A stretch of DNA of 64,000 nt from Nitrosomonas sp. (GTDB taxonomy: Bacteria > Pseudomonadota > Gammaproteobacteria > Burkholderiales > Nitrosomonadaceae). The stretch lies in NCBI GenBank assembly GCA_028577615.1, contig JAJSDU010000005.1, forward strand, positions 1 to 64,000. Reading direction: 5' to 3'. The position numbers and the translations under genes were made by a program. The notes beneath the pieces were generated by a model. It worked only from the letters and a program-made list of their open reading frames with translations. It did no database searches and had not been told where the DNA came from. Of the stretch, positions 9,671 to 18,720 are shown in pieces (within the stretch, counting starts at the first letter, position 1; each line of letters starts with the position of its first letter).

Positions 9671-11797
9671 TTAAACTTTAAAACTGGATACGGATGATTT
9701 GAGTTCGGCAGCGTATCCCGTAATATGCTTGATTGCCGTGCTTGTCGCCAGACTGCCGTCAGTTGTTTGCTGCGTGATCAGCAGTATTTTTTCCATATTC
9801 TCAATGACTGTGTTTGCGGCCTGGGTCTGTGCATGTGTAGTGTCATAAATATGCGTGACCTGCTGCGCCAGTTGTTTCGATACCGTCTCGATCTCTTCAA
9901 GCGCTTTGCCGGTGGCATGCGATCGTTGCGTGCCTTGAGCTACACCGAGCGTGCTTCGTTCCATGGCAACGATAGCATCGTAAGTATCATTCTGAATCAT
10001 CTTGATCAGCCGGCTGATTTGCTTGCTGGCTTCAGCTGACCGTTCAGCAAGCCGTTGGACATCCTGAGCGATAATAGTGAAGCCGCGTCCCGCCTCGCCT
10101 GCGGCGGAAGCCTGCAACGCCGCATTCAATGCGAGCACATTTGTCTGTTCGGCAATATCCGAGACCAGCTCGACAATTTCACTGATTTCCTGAGCGCTTT
10201 CGCCAAGCCGTTTAACCCTTTTTGCCGTATCCTGGATATGTGCACGGATTTCTTCCATACCTGTAATCGCCTGCCGTACCGCAATACCACCTTTTTCCGC
10301 GGCTTCCAGAGACTGTCCGGCAATCTGCGTGGATTCTCTGGCAGTGTCGGAGACATTATTTATTGCTTCGGCCATGCCAACCATGGTCATCGTTGCTTCT
10401 TTGATTTTCTGTGATTGCTGCCGGGCAGCTGCAAGCAGTTCTGATGCATTCTGTTGCGCCTGACCAGACGCGGCAACTACGTTGAGACTGGCAATGTTGA
10501 CTTGTTCGACAAGTGTGTGCAACTCTTCGATGGTGAAATTCACCGCGTCAGCAATCGCGCCGGTAATATCCTCGGTTACCGCGGTGCGTACAGTCAGATC
10601 GCCTTCGGCAATTTTCCTCATATCGTCCAGCAGCCGCAGCATGGCTTCCTGCGTCTTGTCCAATCCGTGTACAGTGACACCTGACCGATCGGTTTTGTAT
10701 CTGCGCCATGCGTAAATCAGCCAGCAGAGTGAGATGATCGAACAGGCGATCAGGATATACATGATTTTTTGCAACAGAACGGTTGTCTCCGTGTCACGGG
10801 ACTGTAAAGCGTAGTCGAGCGCCGTTATGCTGTTCCGCATGATTTCATTGTTCTGGATAAGCTGGTTTGCGGCAGTCCTGGCCGGCATAATTGCCGCTAT
10901 TTCTGACTGTATGGTTTCAATGTTGGTGTCAATCGTGATGAACAAAGATTTGATTTGTTGAAGCTTTTCCTGTGATTCGCTGCCGTCGGGGGCCGAAAAT
11001 TGCAAAACGCCGCGCCCTTCATTCAGTGCGCTGATGATCGCGGAAAACTGCTTGCGGTCGTGCGCCAGCTGGTTTTGTATTTCGGTGGCCGGAAGTTTGC
11101 TCGGCAGAATGACATTGATGCTTCTGAAGACATTCTGAATCAGCGTCCGCATCGTCGATATCACGCTGAGCTGGCCGGGTGAGCTGCCAGTCTGTGTCAT
11201 ATGGGAGATTAACTGTTCAATGTTCTGATTGATCAGATTGCCGGTTGCATTAATGGCGCCGATGGCTTGGCCAAGACGAGTAAATGTCTGGCGGCTGCTG
11301 AAAATAAACTGGATTTTTTTATCTTCGATCATCCAGTTGTTAGCGATCGTTTCCAGAGGATCAAGCTGGGATTTTTCAGTTACCGGTGAAATGTAATGCT
11401 GGCGGACATAACCACCTTGTGATAACAGTGCGATTGACTGATCAATGGCTTCCCTGCTGTTTTTCAACTGTTCGAAAGCATTTTCATTCCCTGCAAAGAT
11501 CTGCTGAATAATCACCGGCAGGTGCTGGGTGTGTTCCTGCAGGCGAATCGTTAACTCAATCTGGAGTGCGTTTTGCCTGGCCAGTTGCAAATGAAATGCG
11601 AGCACAAATAACAAAGAAGCCACCGTGGCGATGGATAAAGCTCCCGGAATCCAATGTTTGCTGTTAATGGCGGATCGATTCGAGCCTTGTTCGCTTGATG
11701 ACGGGTTAATGGAAATAACAGCCGGACCCGCAGTCGAGGCAGTTGTATTTCTGGTCGTTTTGAACAAGGATTTAAGTTTCGCAAAAAATTCGTTCAT
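9671..11797 (-). CDS. pilJ: Methyl-accepting chemotaxis protein PilJ, type IV pilus receptor
   Basis: This 708-residue membrane receptor feeds ChpA. A transmembrane helix lies at about 49-71 and a second at about 345-365. Between them is a helical periplasmic sensor region without a Cache-like motif. A HAMP-like segment follows, then the MCP signalling coiled coil, whose conserved tip EQTNVLALNAALQASAAGE lies near residue 555. It heads the pilJ-chpA pair; the genes encoding the CheW adaptor (PilI) and the response regulators (PilG/PilH) are not adjacent. PilJ is preferred to a flagellar MCP because of the ChpA neighbour and the PilJ-like N-terminus. Confidence 0.9.
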   Translation of the reverse strand: MNEFFAKLKSLFKTTRNTTASTAGPAVISINPSSSEQGSNRSAINSKHWIPGALSIATVASLLFVLAFHLQLARQNALQIELTIRLQEHTQHLPVIIQQIFAGNENAFEQLKNSREAIDQSIALLSQGGYVRQHYISPVTEKSQLDPLETIANNWMIEDKKIQFIFSSRQTFTRLGQAIGAINATGNLINQNIEQLISHMTQTGSSPGQLSVISTMRTLIQNVFRSINVILPSKLPATEIQNQLAHDRKQFSAIISALNEGRGVLQFSAPDGSESQEKLQQIKSLFITIDTNIETIQSEIAAIMPARTAANQLIQNNEIMRNSITALDYALQSRDTETTVLLQKIMYILIACSIISLCWLIYAWRRYKTDRSGVTVHGLDKTQEAMLRLLDDMRKIAEGDLTVRTAVTEDITGAIADAVNFTIEELHTLVEQVNIASLNVVAASGQAQQNASELLAAARQQSQKIKEATMTMVGMAEAINNVSDTARESTQIAGQSLEAAEKGGIAVRQAITGMEEIRAHIQDTAKRVKRLGESAQEISEIVELVSDIAEQTNVLALNAALQASAAGEAGRGFTIIAQDVQRLAERSAEASKQISRLIKMIQNDTYDAIVAMERSTLGVAQGTQRSHATGKALEEIETVSKQLAQQVTHIYDTTHAQTQAANTVIENMEKILLITQQTTDGSLATSTAIKHITGYAAELKSSVSSFKV

Positions 11798-12242
11798 GGC
11801 GTGTTCCGATTATTTCAGCATTTTTGATGGAAGCCAAATCCAGGACATACTTTATACAGCATTGTAACTGCACAAGCCTAAGATGCGGGCAGGAATGCGA
11901 AGGTGTGTGAAGCATTCCCGCTGCCATGCTTTCTTGCTGATCAGCACCGCACCCGGAAAATGGTGTGATGTAATTCAATGCGCGCAATATTTTGGTTGAA
12001 TGCTTTCTACATAATGAATTACCGCAGCAAGGTTTGATATCTGCTTTCGAGGCAAAGACAGTTTTGATTATAAAGCTCTAATTATAAGGATAAATTTGAT
12101 ATTCTATGCTAAGATGCGCGGCGGAATGAGTGATCGTGAGATTTAACGCAGGCATTATTGTAAATGCATAATCGATTGACCAAGCCGGCACACGTTCCAA
12201 TTCATCATATATATGTGAGCAACTCATGATAGGAGGTAACAA
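11798..12242. other. Divergent intergenic region between pilJ and the copper protein genes
   Basis: This 445-bp stretch has no credible gene. It must hold promoters for pilJ (minus) and the copper pair (plus). An imperfect hairpin with GGAATGC/GCATTCC arms lies near 11889-11917. The part after 12060 is AT-rich. An AGGAGG ribosome-binding site sits at 12231-12236. No promoter can be assigned with confidence. Confidence 0.5.
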
Positions 12243-13271
12243 ATGGCAAAAAAAATCAGCCAGGCGTTTTTTTCGAGCAGTGTCTACTTGCCGCAAAAAT
12301 GGCCAGGTAATTCTTTAATCAGGCAGAGACAGCTGCAGTCCGGTTTTGCCAGGATTTTATCCTGTGCACTGTTATTTTTATTGGCCGGCAGTGCGCAAGC
12401 GCAGGAATTGCACAAGATAGAGTTTGCCGCCGAAAAGATCGAAGGAGGATATTTCGCTTACCGCATGCGGCAGCACCTTGTTTCGGATTTGAGTGGCGGC
12501 AATGCGGTAGATGTCACTTCCCGTTATCCCGATGGGCCGACCATACCCGGGCCGACTATCGTGATCAGGGAAGGCGATGAAGTCGAACTGACGCTTTATC
12601 ATCAATTCGATCCTGAATCGCCGGCGCATGAACATGTCAGCGTTCATGTGCATGGCGTACACTACGATATAGAGAGCGACGGTACACTTGAATATATCAA
12701 TCACTTCAAGGACGAAAGCGCTATCCCTGTCATGTCCTATAAATACCGCTGGATAGCGGCGCCCGGTACGGCGGGCACCTGGCCCTATCACGATCACAAT
12801 ATGCTGACGCATAACGGCGCGGAAGACAGAGGGTTGTATGGCGCTGTCATTGTCAATCCGGCTTCGAATACGACCGTGATGAGCAGCGGTGGTTCGCGGC
12901 AGACTGTATCGCTGGATACAGTGACGAAAGATTATGTGCTGTATCTGTTTGACGATACTTTTGCGGGAACGGAAATCGACCGTGCAACAGGCCGGCAAAG
13001 TTATGGTGGCGCCAATCCCCCGCTGACGGCGCAAAAGAATACCAATGTGAGATTCCACCTCATCGCGCTGGGTACCAATTTCCACCGGTTTGAATTGCCG
13101 GGTTACAGCTGGCCGGAACCGGGGACAGACCAGCTGGTAAGCGCAAAAACACTGGGGCCAATAGAGAAATATGTGTTTACAGTCAATGCAACACAAAGTT
13201 CAAGTTACCAGGATACTGCCTTGAATAATCTACTGCTGGGAATGCGCGGCGCATTTCTGGTCAGCGAATAG
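12243..13271 (+). CDS. Exported two-domain cupredoxin protein, N-terminal half-site of a multicopper oxidase
   Basis: This 342-residue protein has a long signal region (hydrophobic segment ending AGSAQAQ, about residues 36-55) and two cupredoxin domains. Domain 1 carries the multicopper-oxidase L1 motif HVHG (H135, H137) and L2 motif WPYHDH (H183, H185), which supply histidines to the type 2/type 3 cluster. The equivalent domain 2 positions have lost their ligands: FHRFELPGYSW stands where HLHxH is expected, and no HCHxxxH occurs. Taken alone it could not hold a type 1 copper or a full trinuclear site. The next gene, 30 bp away, has the opposite pattern. A strong AGGAGG precedes the ATG. Family assignment is firm; function is inferred. 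Confidence 0.85.
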   Translation: MAKKISQAFFSSSVYLPQKWPGNSLIRQRQLQSGFARILSCALLFLLAGSAQAQELHKIEFAAEKIEGGYFAYRMRQHLVSDLSGGNAVDVTSRYPDGPTIPGPTIVIREGDEVELTLYHQFDPESPAHEHVSVHVHGVHYDIESDGTLEYINHFKDESAIPVMSYKYRWIAAPGTAGTWPYHDHNMLTHNGAEDRGLYGAVIVNPASNTTVMSSGGSRQTVSLDTVTKDYVLYLFDDTFAGTEIDRATGRQSYGGANPPLTAQKNTNVRFHLIALGTNFHRFELPGYSWPEPGTDQLVSAKTLGPIEKYVFTVNATQSSSYQDTALNNLLLGMRGAFLVSE

Positions 13272-13301
13272 ATTAAAAGCATGGGAAAAAAGGGAGAGCA
13301 T

Positions 13302-16100
13302 ATGAATATCAATATATCAAGATCAAGAATAAAAGCTTTTGCGGCAGTAAAGTTTTTTGTCGTGACTCTGTTGCTGTCGGGTTTCGCATTTTCTGCAACG
13401 CATACGATTGTGATGACGGCAGAATATGTCGCCAACGGCCAGCCAGCCTACAAAATGATCAGTCATACCAGCAGCGAAGGCGCAACGCTCGATTATCCGG
13501 TGGAAGCGGTCATTCCGGGACCGACGTTGTTTGTCAAGGAAGGCGATGTTGTCAATATCGAATTGACCAATAATACCCAGATGCACGTGGGTTTTTTTGT
13601 TCCTGCATTGTCAGGATTGAGCGGTAATCAGCTGGCGCCCGGGCAATCCGGAAATTTTCAGTTTAATGCCACTAAAGTTGGTACACATGTTTATGGCGAC
13701 GAAGGCTCCCATCTGACCGGATTGTTTGGCGCACTGATTGTTGACAGGCAGGATGGAAGAGTTCAAAGCCTTATTGAAGGAGACGGAACACTGAGATCTG
13801 TGAATCAGTCCGATCTGAAAAAAGAATATGTGATGTTCATGGTCGGTTCAACGTTCTGGGGTGCCGAGATCGTCAACGGCAAACAGAGACCGCTGTGGAC
13901 TAATCCTACGCTGGGTGCGTTGCTCAATGACGCGGTTCGTTTTCATATACTGGCGATTGGTCACGCGCATACGTTTCACCTGCACGCGCATCGCTGGCCT
14001 GATGAAACCGGTTTTGAGGCTTTAGGCGTAGAACCCCATATTATCGATGCCAAGATATTGGATTTTCCATTTGATTCGCACGTCTTTACAGTGAGAGCGG
14101 GCACTGGTGTCGGAACAGGTTTCTGGCAATATCATTGCCACCTTGTTTCACATATGGAATCCGGCATGGTCGGCAAATTTCATGTCGTAGACCCCGGCAC
14201 TGGCGCAACGGGCGATAGCATTGCCGGCGCATCGCCAAACGGAAAGATATGGCCGAACCTGCTGGATGGCGAGCCTGGTCTGGTCACCTTCGAAATTACT
14301 GATGAACCAGGCAGTTTTTTCAGAAGTATCCGCAGTAACGACATCAAGGGCGCCACTATTTCACCTGCACTGGAGATAATACCGCCGGGCGGCAGTGTTC
14401 ATTTCATCATGTCGGATACCAATGCAGTACACACGATCACGTCCCTGTTGTGGCCAAGTGATGCCAACGATCCGCTGCTCGGCGATCATCGTCAGATTCC
14501 GATGGATCAAACCAAGGCCTATCGGGGCGGCGGGATTGTCACACTGGATACACCCGGATTGTACGTGTTTACCTGTAAGATTCATCCCTACATGTTCGGC
14601 GCTGTTATCGTCGATGACCCCAATACGGGTGGCCTTGACCTGGGTAAGAAGATCGATATTGTGACGGGTATCAATAACCTGCCGACCATCAGCGATCTTG
14701 CGACCAGATTGTTGCGCACGTTTTTTGTGGCAACTGTTCAGGGAAACTGGCAGGACGTCACTTCATCCAAACCCTGGCGTGTCAAGTACCCTAATGTAAA
14801 CGTGGCTATCGGGGATCTCCAAGGTAATCTGGTGGATAATCTGCCATTGAAAGATGTGCTCGAATCACGTTATGGTCAGGACGTTAAACTGGCGGACCTG
14901 TTTAATCCCGCAACGCCGGGTGTTGGCGAAGTCTGGATCAATACGCAGTTTGAGAAAACGGCCGGTAAAACCAAACCGGGCACGATTACCGTGCTGGATG
15001 CGGCGACATGGAAAATCAAGCGCAAGATCGCCTTGCCGCAGATCAACATGAATCATCCGCATAATATGTGGACCAATAGGGATCAGTCGATCATTTTCCA
15101 GACTCAGTGGTTTGATACCAAATTGACGTTTATCGATCGTGCAACGGGTGCTTTGCTGCATAATATTCATCTAGGTGATACACCATCGCATGTCATGACC
15201 ATTCCACAAAGCGATGTTATTACCGTCGCCATCAACGGTGAAAATGGCGTTATCGGTATAAGGCCCGGAGAAATAGAACCGTATGTCATGATGCCGACAC
15301 AGCATCCTGGCCAGGTGCCTGCAAATCCACATGGTCACTGGGTTTCGCCGGATGGAAAAATCATTACGCCGAATATCAATACCTCGGATACCGGTTTCTA
15401 TGACAGCAACACGGGTGAAATTATCGCACGGCCGGCGGCTGGCGGGAATTTCCCTGCCGGTCCGCATCCGATAGCGATCGGAGTGGGTGTTGATAAGGTC
15501 TATACGGCAAACCTGCTGGATCATTCCCTGAGTGTTTATGACCTGAATGGCAATCCGCTGTCCAGAATCAATCTTCTGGCGGATTATGACCCTATCGCAC
15601 CGACTGGCGATACAACGTTGCAGGATCGCGATGGCGATGGCCTGGTGACAGTCGGGGTGCTGCCGATTCAGACTCCGGTTGATCCAACCGGAAGGGTGGT
15701 TGTCACCGCAAATACCGGGGGCACGATCACCATCGTCGATACTTCGATTGATAAAGTAGTCGCCATGTTGCCGTGCGATCCAGGGTGCCATGGCGTGAAT
15801 TTTGGCGCCAAATCCGGTGGCGGTTATTATGCGTATGTCACCAGTAAATTTTCCAATCAACTCATCGTCGTTGATCCGGATCCGAATGGCGATGGTAACT
15901 TCAGTGATGCAATCATAGCGGGCCGCATTGCGCTGGTTGCCGGCGGCGATGTGCCGTCTGATGATAAGGTTGTCAGTCTGGCGGGCACGGGCGGACAAGG
16001 CGTTCTGGCCATACCTAACGTGTACAATGGCTGGGTGCAGAACTTGCCTGCGGAATGGCGCGATGGTTTAACACCGGCGCAATTGAGTCCGGTGCAGTAG
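13302..16100 (+). CDS. Exported cupredoxin/YVTN beta-propeller protein, C-terminal half-site of a multicopper oxidase
   Basis: The protein has 932 residues. A signal peptide (about 1-32, ending AFSA) is followed by two cupredoxin domains. The first lacks the L1/L2 histidines. The second has L3 FHLHAH (H226, H228, H230) and L4 HCHLVSHMESGM (H278, C279, H280, H284, M289), a complete type 1 site plus type 3 ligands. A third, plastocyanin-like domain has H377 and CKIHPYM (C425, H428, M431). From about residue 480 to the end is a YVTN-type beta-propeller. Start 13302 is chosen over an ATG at 13281 because GGGAGA lies seven bases upstream. It probably forms an operon with the preceding gene. A heteromeric oxidase or periplasmic electron-transfer complex is inferred; the substrate is unknown. 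Confidence 0.85.
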   Translation: MNINISRSRIKAFAAVKFFVVTLLLSGFAFSATHTIVMTAEYVANGQPAYKMISHTSSEGATLDYPVEAVIPGPTLFVKEGDVVNIELTNNTQMHVGFFVPALSGLSGNQLAPGQSGNFQFNATKVGTHVYGDEGSHLTGLFGALIVDRQDGRVQSLIEGDGTLRSVNQSDLKKEYVMFMVGSTFWGAEIVNGKQRPLWTNPTLGALLNDAVRFHILAIGHAHTFHLHAHRWPDETGFEALGVEPHIIDAKILDFPFDSHVFTVRAGTGVGTGFWQYHCHLVSHMESGMVGKFHVVDPGTGATGDSIAGASPNGKIWPNLLDGEPGLVTFEITDEPGSFFRSIRSNDIKGATISPALEIIPPGGSVHFIMSDTNAVHTITSLLWPSDANDPLLGDHRQIPMDQTKAYRGGGIVTLDTPGLYVFTCKIHPYMFGAVIVDDPNTGGLDLGKKIDIVTGINNLPTISDLATRLLRTFFVATVQGNWQDVTSSKPWRVKYPNVNVAIGDLQGNLVDNLPLKDVLESRYGQDVKLADLFNPATPGVGEVWINTQFEKTAGKTKPGTITVLDAATWKIKRKIALPQINMNHPHNMWTNRDQSIIFQTQWFDTKLTFIDRATGALLHNIHLGDTPSHVMTIPQSDVITVAINGENGVIGIRPGEIEPYVMMPTQHPGQVPANPHGHWVSPDGKIITPNINTSDTGFYDSNTGEIIARPAAGGNFPAGPHPIAIGVGVDKVYTANLLDHSLSVYDLNGNPLSRINLLADYDPIAPTGDTTLQDRDGDGLVTVGVLPIQTPVDPTGRVVVTANTGGTITIVDTSIDKVVAMLPCDPGCHGVNFGAKSGGGYYAYVTSKFSNQLIVVDPDPNGDGNFSDAIIAGRIALVAGGDVPSDDKVVSLAGTGGQGVLAIPNVYNGWVQNLPAEWRDGLTPAQLSPVQ

Positions 16101-16129
16101 GGTTAGCACGTATCTTCTAAACGGAAGCT

Positions 16130-16165
16130 GATGCGCGCATGCGGGAGTGGCCGCACGCGCGCATC
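16130..16165. terminator. GC-rich hairpin between convergent genes
   Basis: GATGCGCGCATGCGG pairs with CCGCACGCGCGCATC with one mismatch in 15 positions and a six-base loop. It sits between the convergent copper-protein gene and pyrD, where a two-way terminator would be useful, but neither side has a U-tract. It may instead protect 3' ends or be a repeat. Confidence 0.45.
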
Positions 16166-16222
16166 ATCAAATTAGTGCTTCAATGAGAAAACAGATTTGC
16201 CGGATTTCCGGAAGTAATTCCG

Positions 16223-17251
16223 TTACCGAATTGTTTCCGGATGCTGACAAATCACTTTTGCAATCTCCTGAAGCAAGTCCGGTCCATGGTAAATCAGTCC
16301 GGTGTAGATCTGTATCAGGTCTGAGCCTGCGTCAATTTTATCTTTCGCGTCTTGCGCCGATATAATGCCGCCGACACCGATGATTGGAATGGCGCCGTTG
16401 AGTGATTGGTGCAGCCGCCGGATAACAGCGTTGGATTGTTGCATCAAAGGCGCGCCGCTAAGACCGCCTGCTTCGCGTGAAGCTGGTAGGTGTTCGATTC
16501 CGGTTCGAGCAAGCGTGGTATTCGTGGCGATAACGCCGTCAATATTGTGTTTCAATAAAAGCGCGGCGATTGCTTCGATCTGATGCAGATCAAGGTCGGG
16601 TGCAATTTTCACAGCCAACGGTTTATATTCACCATGGTGTTGCGCTAAACGCAATTGTTCTGACTTTAATTCGGTTAGTAAACGATCAAGCGCATCCACT
16701 CCCTGTAATTGTCGCAGATTTTGCGTATTGGGCGATGAAATATTAATCGTGACATAGCTGGCTAATGGATAGACTTTTTCCAGACACAACCGGTAATCAT
16801 CAGCTGCCTTTTCAATCGGCGTGTCAAAATTCTTGCCGATATTGATGCCCAATATGCCTTTGTAGTTTGCCGCAGTGACATTCGCGACGAGCTGATCGAC
16901 ACCGTGATTGTTAAACCCCAGGCGGTTAATAACAGCCTGCGCCTGCGGTATGCGGAAAATGCGTGGCGCAGGGTTTCCCGGCTGGGCGCGCGGTGTGACC
17001 GTGCCGATTTCGAGAAAACCGAAGCCCAGCGCAGACAAGGCTTGCAAGTGTTCGCCATTTTTATCAAGCCCTGCTGCCAGACCGATCGGATTGGGAAAAG
17101 TGATTCCCATGACACGGCGCGCGGGGCATGCCAGGATACGGCGTTTTAGCAGACCGAGCTTAGATGCCTTATCCAGGGCACTGAAAGTGATGCAATGCGC
17201 GGTTTCAGGATCAAGCCTGAAAAGCAGCGGGCGCAGCAGCGTGTATATCAT
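16223..17251 (-). CDS. pyrD: Dihydroorotate dehydrogenase (quinone), class 2
   Basis: This 342-residue PyrD oxidises dihydroorotate to orotate in pyrimidine synthesis and passes electrons to membrane quinone. Class 2 features are visible: an amphipathic N-terminal helix (MIYTLLRPLLFRLDPETAH), GLAAGLDKNGE, the catalytic-serine region INISSPNT, and the FMN-phosphate motif IGVGGI near the C-terminus. A longer frame reaches 17320, but the start at 17251 matches the family and leaves 22 bp after the bpt stop. It probably forms a run with bpt and aat. Confidence 0.96.
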   Translation of the reverse strand: MIYTLLRPLLFRLDPETAHCITFSALDKASKLGLLKRRILACPARRVMGITFPNPIGLAAGLDKNGEHLQALSALGFGFLEIGTVTPRAQPGNPAPRIFRIPQAQAVINRLGFNNHGVDQLVANVTAANYKGILGINIGKNFDTPIEKAADDYRLCLEKVYPLASYVTINISSPNTQNLRQLQGVDALDRLLTELKSEQLRLAQHHGEYKPLAVKIAPDLDLHQIEAIAALLLKHNIDGVIATNTTLARTGIEHLPASREAGGLSGAPLMQQSNAVIRRLHQSLNGAIPIIGVGGIISAQDAKDKIDAGSDLIQIYTGLIYHGPDLLQEIAKVICQHPETIR

Positions 17252-17273
17252 ACGTTGTTTTAATGTTCTAAAA

Positions 17274-17996
17274 TCAGTCAATAACCGGTGTGGCTTGTTC
17301 AAAAGGCAACCATCGGCCATTAATCAGGATTTCCAGTGGATGGAAGTTAGCCTTGTAATTCATTTTGTGATGTTCTTTTATCCAGTAGCCGAGGTAAAGA
17401 TATTTGAGACCGAGAGCGCGGCAAAGCTGAATTTGCCAAAGGATGTTATAGGTACCGAAACTGGCCTGGCGGATATCCGGATCATAGAAGGTATAGACAG
17501 AAGAAATTCCTGCCGGCAATAGATCGATGATGCTGACCATGCGCAGATCTTCCTGCTCATGAAAAGTGACCAGGCTGGTATTGATGTGGCTTTGTAGCAA
17601 AAAATTCTGGTATTGCCCGTGGTTGTCTTGCATCATGCCGTCGTCTGTATGACGTCTGGCCTGATAGCGCTGATAGAGTTCGAAATGTTTACGGTCAAAA
17701 TGCAGTTTGTTTTGACGGGCCGTCAAATGCTGGTGGTGTTTTTTCCAGCATCTGCGCTGCGCGCGGTTGGGATCAAATGCGTCAACGCTGATGCGTACCG
17801 ATAGACAGGCGCGGCATTGTTCACACTGTGGACGGTAAACAAACCGGCCACTGCGGCGATACCCATGATGCATCAGTTCCGCGTATGTTTCGGTGTCGAC
17901 GGTGTGTTCTGATGCGACCACTTCGGAACGTGCCATTCTGTCCGGCAGGTAACCGCATGGATATGGGTGCGTTGTATGATATTTAAGTGTTTTCAT
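17274..17996 (-). CDS. bpt: Aspartate/glutamate leucyltransferase (Bpt)
   Basis: This 240-residue protein transfers leucine from Leu-tRNA to proteins with N-terminal Asp or Glu, marking them for ClpAP (bacterial N-degron pathway). It resembles eukaryotic arginyltransferase: an N-terminal YPCGYLP/CEQCRAC cysteine pattern and a C-terminal GNAT-like half with LYLGYWIKEHHKMNYKANFHPLE. Start 17996 (MKTLKYHT) overlaps the aat stop by 4 bp, implying translational coupling. Its fusion-free length is normal. Confidence 0.94.
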   Translation of the reverse strand: MKTLKYHTTHPYPCGYLPDRMARSEVVASEHTVDTETYAELMHHGYRRSGRFVYRPQCEQCRACLSVRISVDAFDPNRAQRRCWKKHHQHLTARQNKLHFDRKHFELYQRYQARRHTDDGMMQDNHGQYQNFLLQSHINTSLVTFHEQEDLRMVSIIDLLPAGISSVYTFYDPDIRQASFGTYNILWQIQLCRALGLKYLYLGYWIKEHHKMNYKANFHPLEILINGRWLPFEQATPVID

Positions 17997-18694
17997 AGCT
18001 GTCCGACTGAGTTGTCGAAATTCCATTTTTCACCATATGTCACATCCTGAATATGCCGCTGCAGCAGTTGACGGAAGATTGCTCTGGGAATTTCGCGCGC
18101 GCCCAGCGACGCCAGGTGCGCCGTTCTGACTTGACAATCGATCACTGCAAACTGCCATTCTGACAGTTGTCTGACCAGATATGCAAATGCAATTTTAGAA
18201 GCGTTAGGCGAACGGGAAAACATCGACTCGCCAAAAAAGATTTTATCCAGTGCAATGCCGTAGAGTCCTCCGGCCAGTTCGCCGTCAATCCAGGTTTCCA
18301 CGGAATGCGCCAGACCCAGCTGGTGCAATTCGCTGTAGGCATCGATCATTTCCGGGTGAATCCAGGTGCCTTGCTGATCCTTGCGCGGCGCTGCGCAGGC
18401 CTGCATGACTTCAACAAAATGCGTATCGGTTTGAATCGTGTAATTATTTTTCCGGATCAGTTTGGACAGAGAACGGGAAATTTTTAATTCATCAGGAAAT
18501 AAAACCATACGCGGATCAGGACTCCACCACAAAATCGGTTCGTCTTCATTAAACCAGGGAAATATTCCATTGCGATAGGCGCTCAGCAGGCGGGAAGTGG
18601 ATAAATCACTGCCAGCCGCCAGTAATCCGTTGGGCGATGCCAGTGCATTCTCCAGCGGCGGAAAGGGTGAGTTTGCATTAAGTATTGAAATCAT
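17993..18694 (-). CDS. aat: Leucyl/phenylalanyl-tRNA-protein transferase
   Basis: This 233-residue Aat adds Leu or Phe from tRNA to N-terminal Arg or Lys, creating type 2 N-degrons. Typical motifs are FPPLENAL near the N-terminus, GLLAAGSDLS, RNGIFPWFNEDEPILWWSPDPR, the SVETWIDGELAGGLYGIALDKIFFGESMFS core, and DCQVRTAHLASLGAREIPR. It is the first gene of the aat-bpt pair. An FNR-type box lies only 27 bp upstream of its start, but that site is better placed for the divergent gene. Confidence 0.96.
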   Translation of the reverse strand: MISILNANSPFPPLENALASPNGLLAAGSDLSTSRLLSAYRNGIFPWFNEDEPILWWSPDPRMVLFPDELKISRSLSKLIRKNNYTIQTDTHFVEVMQACAAPRKDQQGTWIHPEMIDAYSELHQLGLAHSVETWIDGELAGGLYGIALDKIFFGESMFSRSPNASKIAFAYLVRQLSEWQFAVIDCQVRTAHLASLGAREIPRAIFRQLLQRHIQDVTYGEKWNFDNSVGQL

Positions 18695-18720
18695 GACATC
18701 AACAACTAATTGGCATTAAC

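Noticed and set aside
12177..12210. TTGACC with a downstream AT-rich hexamer as a sigma-70 promoter for the copper genes
   Set aside because: The -10 candidate at 17-bp spacing matches the consensus poorly.
15171..15998. 275-codon frame on the minus strand in the propeller gene, and similar long antisense frames at 12378-13196 and 59318-60475
   Set aside because: They are shadows of well-supported genes on the other strand and show no family motifs.
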